Assembly (NCBI RefSeq): GCF_016801865.2
Contig: NC_068938.1
Span: 113,052,615 to 113,116,614 of the forward strand
Length of the DNA: 64,000 nucleotides
DNA from: Culex pipiens pallens
Taxonomy: Eukaryota > Arthropoda > Insecta > Diptera > Culicidae
Reading direction: 5' to 3'
Shown here: piece after piece, positions 54,946 through 64,000 of the stretch
Layout: every line of letters starts with the position of its first letter
How positions within the stretch are numbered: the first letter of the stretch is position 1
Program-made: the position numbers and the translations under genes
Notes under the pieces: generated by a model
What the model saw: only the letters and a program-made list of their open reading frames with translations
Told to the model about the DNA's origin: nothing
The model's database searches: none

Positions 54946-56270
54946 TCAAAGTTTAAAACATCGATCGATTATCATGTATCTACGTATAGTTGAAATGAAT
55001 CCCATATCTCTATTCAATGTATTTAAACACCACAACTTGTAGACCGATAAGTACCACTCATAAAATAAAAATTGAATTGAATTGAATTACTCATTTCTTT
55101 TGATAGGGTTCGCAGACCTTCAATATTTCTGGGTCATCGCAAGGTCTGATAAAAAAAACCTATTCAACGATAGTTCGCATGGAAGATTCAGACAATATTT
55201 CTATCACAATATCTGAAATCCAGCTTCCAAATAGTGTATAAATTACACTTAAGTGCTAATAACTTTTGATATGGTTGTCAGAATTTCGATGTTTTAATAG
55301 TAGTTTATGCAACAAATTGCAAAAAGAGGATTTTTTCAGCACGAGTCGTACATTTATCCAACGAGGTTCACCAAGTTGGATAAATACGAAGAGTGCTGAA
55401 AAAATCAAGTTTTGCAACAAGTTCTATACAACTTTTTTTGCAATTCCAAAGAACACACACTGTGTGAAATTTAAAGTCAAATTTTCATGTATTTTGTCAA
55501 TAAATCGTTTAAATCAAAAAATGTTGAAAACTGTTACTTTTCGAAACAAGTGCTGAAAAGTTCAACTTTTCAGCACCCATTTGAGTGCTGAAAAGTAGAA
55601 CTTTTCAGGATTTATTTTGAAAAGTGTTGCTTATCGATTCTGTCATTTTTGGTACAAAAAAGTAGGCTATTTCGTCATTCAAGAATGACAGGAAAAGTGA
55701 GTAGTTTCTAGACGGAATTGCAAAAAGTCATTTTAAAGGTCTTTCGATTATCCAACTAACGACTGGTCGTATGATAGACCCGGACATCATTTTCATTGAA
55801 ATATCTGAGATCCGGCCTCAAAAAGTGTATAAATAACACTTAAGTGCTAATAACTTTTGATAGGGTTATCAGATCCTCGGTGTTTTAGGCTCATTTGGAA
55901 GGTCTTTCGATTATCTAACTAACGACAGGACATCATTTTCATTGAAATATCTGAGATCCGGCCTCCAAAAAGTGCATAAAAAAGTGCATTTTTAGCATAA
56001 CTTTTGAAGTACTTAACTAAACATGCTGATTTTAAATAGAGACCTATGGGACCTCAAGACGGATCGAATGAGTCTAATACGGTCAAAATCCGTTCATCCA
56101 GTCCGGAGATAATCGAGTGACAATTCTTTTGTCCCCCCACCTACACACATCCACACAGACATTTGCTCAGAACATGATTCTGAGTCGATATGTATACGTG
56201 AAGGTGGGTCTACGACGTCAAATTAATAAGTTCATTTTTCGAGTGATTTTATAGTAAGGTGAGGAAGGCA
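54946..56270. mobile_element. Cluster of R3 and R4 repeats
   Basis: 55095-55217 is the inverted partner of 17198-17322. 55287-55735 is R3, with the internal hairpin TTTATCCAACGAGG/CCAAGTTGGATAAA. 55735-55985 has two direct R4 units (GGTCTTTCGATTATC, TGAGATCCGGCCTC), and 56030-56270 the R4 tail (TATACGTGAAGGTGGGTCTA, GTGAGGAAGGCAAAA) shared with 30600-30980. Confidence 0.75.
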
Positions 56271-56360
56271 AAAATGCTCCCATTTGCGTAGAACTTGATC
56301 AATTTTAATTCTCTTAAATGCATTCGAAAGGTTTTTTCAAGCACTTTAAAATGTGCTATA

Positions 56361-56607
56361 CTGCCCATGTTCGCATAAATGTCCCATATGCAAAAACAGC
56401 AATCTGAGAAAAACGCATTTGAAGTTTGTCCCACACATAAGGCTACGTGTTAAGTTTCACGAAAAAACTGGATTTCCTCCTGATTTCTAGAACAAAGTAC
56501 TGGATGTTATAGGCTTTTTGGAAAGAGCACACGATTTTGAACCAAGCTGCATCAATAACTCAAAATCGATGAAAATGCATATGGGACATTTATGCGATCA
56601 GGGGCAG
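56361..56607. mobile_element. MITE, 247 bp, TA-flanked
   Basis: Left CTGCCCATGTTCGCATAAAT (then GTCCCATATGC) and right GCATATGGGACATTTATGCG (then ATCAGGGGCAG) form TIRs of about 33 bp. TA sits at 56359-56360 and 56608-56609. Confidence 0.88.
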
Positions 56608-56609
56608 TA

Positions 56610-58431
56610 TATACATCTATGATTGGTTGGACTTTTCTCATAGCTTTAACAAGTTACTGTTAAAAATGGATATTATTAAAACCCCAATACCTTTTTGCAA
56701 CAGCCAAAAGTTAGGGGAATTCATGGACTATAAGCCTACGGTATTAAAGTTTTGGCCAAACGCAGTTTTTCTCACAGATTTACGAATTTTCTATAACAAA
56801 CTTTTTACACCGTTAACTTTTGCCCTGTAGGCCAAGAAGACGGCACTTTCTCAAATAACTGTGAAATTCCGATACCGATTACTATTAAATTCTGATTGTT
56901 GTCTTTTTCAGATACAATGATAACGACCAACTGTTTATGGTGTTGTTATTTGCTTCTTAAATACTAGAATCGATTTTAAATTATTCTCAAATCACTAAAA
57001 CTTCCAACCGTTGAGGTTAAATTCAGAGTTAAACGACACGTGACGCGCAGACACCTCCGAAACAATGGAATTAAAATTGCTCATGCGACAACCTTTGTTT
57101 TACTATAATTTTCATTTTATAAACAGCAAAAATTATGTTTGATTGCTGCTCGTGTGAAGAAAAAAAATCCTCCCGTTTTTTTTTTCACCCTGAACACCAT
57201 GTTGATGTTGTCATGCGGTGTGAGCCGGTAAAAACACGAACAAATTGGCCGATTTGCACATTTTTTTTATATTTCATTTCAATTTCAAAAGAATGCAGCG
57301 TGTTTCACGTGTGGGAGCACGAAAAGCCGACATTTTTTAATGACACATTTTTATTTAATCAGCGTTTATATTTATGACGCCGTCCGTCGTCCTGTAAAGT
57401 GCAATGAATGGACTTTTTCGCCCTTCGTTGATGATTTTTTTCCCGGTTCGTTCCGGATGACGATTGTGGCTGAAATTGTTGCTTGCTATTTTCAATCAAT
57501 CGCACCGATACGCGTGACTTTGGAATGGGAAAAAAATGCTCAATTGGTAAAAAGTGTGCGTTCATCGCGGATGTCCTTTCACCCGAATCAATCGTCGTGA
57601 GTGTGCTATCTTACCGCACGTCACTTTTTGTCGTTTCGAGAGTTAATAGTTTTAATTGTTGACCTTGAATTGACAAAAACTGGAGCACATATTGTAAACA
57701 ATAACAAACACCGAATTGCAATTCTTTTGGATTTAGTTCGAAAAGTCACGAATTTCAACCAAAAAACAAGCATTAAAATGGGATATAAATTTATATCAAA
57801 CTGCATCTGTCTAAAAGCTCCAACGGGAGCAGCGAGCACCGAAATACAGTTTTGTATGAAGAGTGGCAACATTGCACTGAGTTTTTTATAGTTTTATTTG
57901 TGTCTCTCAGGTTTGAAATCATGTCCAGTAAATTTCTGAAGGCCGAAGACGAACTCAAAATGTGACAATACAGATCACAACGTCATGCTAATTTTACGGA
58001 CAAATTGGGAGGAGGGAAGGTGACTCTCTTTTTTTTGCCTGTCATTGGACCTAGTGTCGAATATAAACAGCAATTAACGCTCACGCATCAGCGAGTCACG
58101 TCGGTTGTATGATAATTGAGATAAACGTGGTTAAAAAAAATGGCAACAAAAAATCGACGAGAGGGATTCGATTTCCGGTGACGATGGATAATCGCGCGAT
58201 GGCGATTAATATTCATCGGTTCGTTTGGCGTGAACATGATGGAACTCTTTGTGGCATCGGATTACCAAATAAAAAAGGGTAATCGAATACGTCCTAATGA
58301 ATAATGTGAAATTTGACACATTCATGATAACATATGGTATCAATTATATAATTTATATAATTTATTTCCTATAGTTTGAAAGCATATTGTGGCTGCGAAT
58401 TTTTCGAGATCCATCATTTCAAAAATAACAC
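56610..58431. other. Single-copy non-coding block
   Basis: Unique. 57000-57900 is GC-balanced with overlapping open frames (up to 96 codons) in several phases and no family signature. A (TTATATAA)-rich spot lies near 58340-58365. Confidence 0.35.
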
Positions 58432-58443
58432 GTTGATTATACT

Positions 58444-58850
58444 CAAATAATCAAACCATCCACATTAATGACCCCCGGGTCTGTTGTGGTCACTATTGCA
58501 AGTTTCTGCTCGAACCTAGGATTTCGAAGACTTGAATGGGGAGAGCACCCAAACCTCTTTCTCCTCCAAGGAACCTTCCACCTCAGTGTTTGAACTAACG
58601 ACCTTTGGATTGCGAGTCCAACCGCCGCCAGCGTTTGCACCGGAGTAGGCTTGGTTTGGTGTGTTGTTTGTATTTATGGCATGGAGACGACTCCTACACC
58701 TGGAATGACTTAACGGCCTAACAACCAAGGCCGGGACCGACATTTTATTTCCTCATCCGATGGAAGGTTGGAGCAGATGGGAATCGAACCCAGAATCATC
58801 CGCTTACAAAGCGGACAGCGTAACCATTCGGCCACGCACTGCCACTGGAT
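58444..58850 (-). mobile_element. tRNA-derived SINE with two tRNA-like modules, copy 2
   Basis: A perfect 12-bp target duplication GTTGATTATACT flanks it (58432-58443 and 58851-58862). The structure is identical to 31438-31844: head with box B GGGTTCGATTCC, second tRNA-like unit about 160 bp on, and an end containing GACCCGGGGGTCATTAATGT. Few differences separate the two copies, so the family has been active relatively recently. Confidence 0.93.
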
Positions 58851-58862
58851 GTTGATTATACT

Positions 58863-60133
58863 GTGCAATCTAAAAACCAAAATCTGAAAATTGGCTTGGC
58901 CAATTGCTGCTTTTGCTAGTTTATCAAGTGTCTGAATTAATATGATATGATATAAAATTATTGAATACAGGTTTAGCGGTTAGCCAAGGAGCTAGCTATA
59001 ACTATGCAAATCAATGTTCATTTAACTGCTGAGCGAATTCACGTAGTACGTCACAATCGGTTTCATTGGTGGTACCATGTAGTCAGAAATGTATTCAGTG
59101 GGGGTCATGTACAAACAACGTAATCTGAAATTTTTCAAAAAAAAAAATCCTTTGTGTAATTGGATTTTTTTTATTTGAAATTGTTTTAAAAAACAAACAA
59201 AAACTGTTTTGAAAACATCGTTGAAAAATGTGTTAAATAGCCAAATACGTACACCGTAATAGGTAATGCAAAAAATCCCATTCCAACAAATCAAATCAAG
59301 ATTTCGTGCGTTCCTTCAAGCATAAAAATCACAGTCTTCCCTGCTGTGTACCACCACAATGACAATCATTGATCACGTAAACAGAGCATTTTCGCGACCA
59401 AAAGACGCCTCGCGTACGTATTTGAATGCCCAAAATACAACCTATAGGAGGACTATCAAATCAACACACAGCGTTACTCATTCACTTCCCTGAACTAAAG
59501 CTTTTTTTCTGCCACCTCTCTGGTATAGGTGAATTCGTTTAGTCAACACAACACACTTTGTTTCCCCTGGTTTCGTCGCACAATTAATCATCTCAATCGC
59601 GTTCCGAAACATAGACTGTGGTAGCATCAGCAGCATTCAGCAAAGTCGTTGTTGTTGTCGTTGTAGTTTTTTCTTCTTCTTCTCATTTTAGGTCATGTGG
59701 TCCTCTCGCGACTCGACTCGACTGAATACTAACACCTGGACTACCGAGCAGAAAAAATGCTTCGTTTTAAACGTTGTAATTGCTAAATGCTCAAATTTAT
59801 TATAAGGATTTTTTTCATCCCAAGTTTTAACATAAAAATGCAAAATCTTTTACGCCTAGAGTTTTGAAGAAGTTTTCAGTGTATTCAATGTGAAAAAAAT
59901 GGTAAAATACCACTGGAACAGCCTATAATCGATTAAAAAAATCAAATTTGTTGTGAAAATTTAGCAACTTTTTCAGTATCAGTAAAAGTAAACAAAGAAC
60001 GAACTTTTTCAGTATCAGTAAAAGTAAACAAAAAACGATATTTGAACGTAATCATAATAAATTGGCTTTGCATGTACTTTAATTAAATTTTATGATTTTT
60101 TTTAAATTAATTAAAACCAACAATAAAAATACA
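58863..60133. other. Non-coding, mostly unique
   Basis: No gene. A local direct duplication GAACTTTTTCAGTATCAGTA / CAACTTTTTCAGTATCAGTA, 32 bp apart, lies near 59968-60025. Otherwise AT-rich and unrecognised. Confidence 0.4.
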
Positions 60134-60348
60134 CAGAAAAAAAATCGTGGTAATATTACATCTGGGAAGGAGTACATCTTTTATGTCAGAAAAAAGCTTT
60201 GATTTTACCTCTAAAAATGTGTAAAATTACCTCATATATGATGAAAATTTACCACATATAAGGTATAAATATACCCAAGAAAATGACGAAAATTACCGAT
60301 GAATGTGGAAAATTGTACCTAAAAATTTGTAATTTTGGTCATTTTCTG
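60134..60348. mobile_element. MITE related to 17762-17984
   Basis: Starts CAGAAAAAAAATCGTGGTAA and ends TTTTGGTCATTTTCTG, with TAATATTACATC/ATATACC-type interior words as in the 17762 copy. ACA lies just left of it. The target duplication is not clear. Confidence 0.55.
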
Positions 60349-60611
60349 TTGAGTTGGAAGAATAGATACCTATAGAAAAAGAAAATATTTCGAATGCTAT
60401 AATCAATTTAAAAAAAGCTGGAATAAATTCAAATAAATATAAAATAATGATCCAAATAATACTTTGTAAAACAATGTTAATGAATTATAATTAATTGTTT
60501 ACATACTCTACGCAAGTATGGGCGAGGGACATGAACTTAAAAAAAAATTGCAGCGGTCTAACTTTGCTCAATTTTTACTGATTTATCTTGGGCACAAATG
60601 AATGATAATGA

Positions 60612-62124
60612 GCAATTCTCTACGAAATCGGTCTTTTTTCTTCAATTTTAATTTTTGTATTTTTTTATCCGACTGAAACTTTTTTGGTGCCTTCGGTATG
60701 CTCAAAGAAGCCATTTTGCATCATTAATTGTGCATATAATTTTCCATACAAATTTGGCAGCTGTCCATACAAAAATGATGTATGAAAATTCAATAATCAG
60801 TATCTTTTGAAGGAATTTTTTGATCGATTTGGTGTCTTCGGCAAAGTTGTAGGTATGGATATGGACTACACTAGAAATTTTTTTTATTTAACTTTTTATC
60901 ACTAATACTTGATTTGCAATAAAACACTATTTTTATTTTTATTTTTTGATATGTTTTAGAGGACATAAAATGCCAACTTTTCAGAAATTCCCAGGTTGTG
61001 CAAAAATCATTGACCGAGTTATGAATTTTATAATCAATTCTGATTTTTTCAAAAAAAAAATCGAAATTTCAACTTCATTTTTCGATGTAAAATTTAATTT
61101 GCAATCAAAAAGTTCTTAAGTGAAATTTTGATAAAGTGCACCGTTTTCAAGTTATAGCCATTTTTTAGGTAACTTTTTTCAAAATCGTCGCAGTTTTTCA
61201 TTTTTTTTTAATTAGTGCACATGTTTACCCACTTTTGAAAGAAATATTTTTGAAAAATTGAGAAAATTCTCTATATTTTGCTTCTTCGGACTTTGTTGAT
61301 ACGACCTTTAGTTGCTGAGATATTGCAATGCAAAGGTTTAAAAACAGGAAAATTGAAGTTTACTAAGTCTCACCCAAACAGCCCACCATTTTTCAGTGTC
61401 GATATCTCAGCAACTAATGGTCCGAAAAAGTTTCAGTCGGATTAAAAAATACCGTCAGTGGGGGTGACATTGGGTCTGAGGGGTGAGATTGGGTCAAAGT
61501 GATTTTTTACGGATTTTACTATTTCTCAAGTTCTTCTCATTGAAACTGAGTTCTGTTAAAAGGGTTGTGTAGGGGACATCTTAAGATGACTTCGCTGAAA
61601 AAATCTCGTTCCTAGAACAAATCCTATTATTTTGGCAGCTGTCTAAAGTTGAGGTACGTTTTTGGCCAAAAATGACCTCTCGAAAAATCAACTTTTTAAA
61701 ATTTTTGTTGGAATTGCTCGAAAACTACCCAAATGTTTGAAAATCTCCACTTCAAACATTGTAGCATGTCAATACGATTCCCTCGAACAAGAAACACTGT
61801 TGGATGACTTGTTTTTACCATATCGTTGTATTTGAGCATCATTTTAGTTTCATTTGACCTAATGTCACCCCCTCTAAGGGGTGAGATTGGGTCAATTTTC
61901 AAACTATTGGCATTTAAGGTAGTGTTCATCAAAATCCACCATATTTTGGGAAAATGTCAGGAAACTATCTAAGAACAAATCTACGTTGGAAGATGTTCGA
62001 TGTTATTTAAATTGTTTTTGTTATTAAGTAATTACGAGAGGTGTATCGTTTTTTGACCCATAGTCACCCCCACTGACGGTACAAAAAAAAATTGAATGAC
62101 CGAAATCCTAGAGAACTGCTCTAA
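60612..62124. mobile_element. FB1 copy with deletion and nested MITE
   Basis: The left arm starts GAGCAATTCTCTACG and runs to about 61425, then jumps to the terminal right-arm phrase CAGTCGGATTAAAAAA. After the nested element (61452-62079) it continues CGAAATCCTAGAGAACTGCTC. Most of the right arm is missing. It is closer to the 6017-6906 subtype (GTATGGATATGGACTACACT) than to 32295. Confidence 0.85.
61452..62079. mobile_element. MITE, 628 bp, TA-flanked, nested in FB1
   Basis: Ends CCGTCAGTGGGGGTGAC and GTCACCCCCACTGACGG are perfect 17-bp inverted repeats with TA at 61450-61451 and 62080-62081. Inside each end the words GGGGTGAGATTGGGTCAA recur (61489 and 61878 region). No transposase. Confidence 0.95.
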
Positions 62125-64000
62125 TAAGTTTGACTTTCAAGAAAAAAATGTTTCGAGTTTAAAAAATCAGCCTAACATGCGGAAAAGTCGTATGAAACTT
62201 TAAAGTGCCGTTTTGAAGGTGTCTGGATCCAAGGGCCAACATCTGAAAATATTTCTAGTGGATTCCTCGAGAAATGTTACGTAACATATAAAAAATAGGC
62301 AAGATTCATTAACTGGATTAAAAATGTGATTTTTTTGAAAATACAATCTGGGGTTTTTCGACGCATCGTGCGCAAAAACAGGAAAATGACAAAAACGGGG
62401 AAAATCAACTTTTTCATAAAAAATTCGATAACTCGAAAATTCAGGGATACAATACATTTTTATTTACCAAAAATTGAGTATTTCACTTACAAAAATTCTT
62501 GAAACAAGTGATCGAAAAATATAAATCAATACCATGTTTTTGCGAAGTCTAATTGTTCATAAATTGTTTAACTGTTCATTAATTCATGAAATCATGTTGG
62601 GAAAGTTAAGATAGGGGAACTATACCCTTTCTCAGTCTATTTCTATTATCGGCATATCAGCACTTTGATCATGAATTACAGCTTTCATAAAGTGTTTTTG
62701 ACTGTTCCAAAGGAATAAATAGCTCGAATAAAAGTGAGCACGCGACTCTCCATTGTTGATACATCTGAAAATGTTGATTTAATAGCGGAAAACGGCAAAA
62801 GTGATGAGAATTGCCGTTCAAGAGCCAAACAACATGCGACACCTAGTATTGAGTAGCAGAACAGAGCGAAGAATGTCGATTGAAATTGAGAGATTCGACA
62901 GAAACGTGCACGCATCCTGGTGGCGAGTAGAAGCACTACGCAACGATGTTCGGAATGACAGCGTGCTTGGAAATATTATTTTTTTTGCAGTTTTTGATTT
63001 TTATTTCCTTCAAATATTTTTTAACGTGAAAGTTATTGTAAAGTGTGGCAATCGCATAAACGAATCGAATGATGTATAAATCATAGGGGCTGAGTTAATT
63101 TTTCATGTTTTTTCCTCAAATTTACCAAAAAGATCTTTTGAAAAATTGATTTAAATAAGATTTATTTGATTGATAATGCTCCTTATGTGTGTATTATTTA
63201 TAGAACAAACTATAAGAGTCATATTACAGCATAATTACAATAATTTTCTCAAAAAATTGCTAGTTATTCGAATTTTTCCAAAAATTTCCAAAAAATCACC
63301 AATATGCATTTTTGAGGTCAATATTTTGGTCAAACGGGAAGAAAAGTAAAGTTTAAACACTTTTACATAATATTTCATCATTACTTTTAACTTTTGCAAC
63401 ATTTAACTAAAGTTATCCAAAATATCGATCATCTTTTTAGAAAAATCGTTTAAATAAAATACCAGTCACAATTAATCACTACAAATCACCACGCATTATG
63501 ATCGTTAGCGAAATTGCCACACTTTGCAATACTCCACTTTTCTGAAAATGCTTGATTTTTCATTATAAACGCGATTTTTCCCAAAAAACTGCTCAAACTG
63601 TATGGGGGCTGTCATTCCGAACACCGCTGGAACAACAGCGAACCTACCGGAAAAAACGTCGTCGAATTCTTCAATTTCCGCCCTTTGGGGTTATGTATGC
63701 GAATTCTATTTTGTTAAATTCCAGCGTTCAAAACAACTTTTGAGCAAAAATTCGAGCTGATACTTTGTTAACTTTTGATGCTCTATCATTTTGAACAATA
63801 TTATTTTTTCAAAATTATTATTTTTCAATTTTTTTTTATTGCGTTAATTTAAAGAGGGCAAAAAGTTTACACTCGTACTACTTGAATTTTTTCTCAAAAG
63901 TTGTTCTAAGAGCCGTAAATTCAATTTTAAGATTGCATTCCTATGTAACCGAACAGCGAAAATTTGAATCGTCATTCTTCGATGCTTTGCGCCATCTGTC
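62125..64000. other. Non-coding, no repeat or gene recognised
   Basis: AT-rich with a more balanced island at 62690-62980 that is open for over 80 codons on both strands, and another at 63590-63700. No motif or partner was seen. Confidence 0.35.

Overview
The window looks like a nuclear scaffold of a culicine mosquito, most likely Culex. That assignment is an inference. It rests on insect-style exons with short introns, an insect class-1 semaphorin start, tRNA-derived SINEs resembling those known from Culex, and very dense TA-flanked miniature inverted-repeat elements (MITEs) in AT-rich DNA. There are no bacterial-style genes, operons, rRNA genes or CRISPR arrays.

Two protein-coding loci can be supported, both on the minus strand. 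(1) At 2833-2983 lies the first coding exon of a gene that looks like Semaphorin-1A, a transmembrane axon-guidance ligand. Its start codon, signal peptide and the first residues of the mature protein are here; the rest lies beyond position 1. (2) At 28631-41134 lie the last four exons of an unidentified gene. Three consecutive splice junctions keep the frame, and about 393 C-terminal residues are visible, ending in a Lys/Glu-rich tail. Its 5' exons were not found. A 56-codon exon-like segment at 2287-2454 is a weaker candidate.

The rest is mostly mobile-element DNA and simple arrays between islands of single-copy sequence. I see: a 7-bp array (4413-5046), an 8-bp array (21024-21496) and a 9-bp array (47930-48318); a foldback family here called FB1 (5130-6906, 9150-9445, 23980-24705, 32295-34207, 60612-62124); a second foldback family FB2 (16721-18130, 36868-37480, 37600-37960); two SINE copies with exact 12-13 bp target duplications and a third relative; about ten TIR elements or MITEs with TA, TTAA or 5-bp flanking duplications, several nested; and two dispersed repeat families, R3 and R4. 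The FB1 copy at 32295-34207 is a 1.9-kb, nearly intact inverted repeat inside an intron of gene 2, and an FB2 palindrome sits in another intron of the same gene. Its pre-mRNA should therefore be able to form two long hairpins.

Layout: 1-4.4 kb semaphorin 5' end and flank; 4.4-9.6 kb array and repeats; 9.6-13.1 kb unique; 13.1-19.5 kb MITEs and FB2; 19.5-22.7 kb unique plus 8-bp array; 22.7-24.7 kb TIR elements; 24.7-27.2 kb GC-richer unique block; 28.4-41.1 kb gene 2 with repeat-filled introns; 42.9-45.6 kb composite TIR element; 45.6-48.8 kb repeats; 48.8-51.2 kb unique; 51.5-53.3 kb TIR element with 157-bp internal tandem; 53.3-64 kb alternating unique blocks, SINE, MITEs and an FB1 copy carrying a nested MITE.
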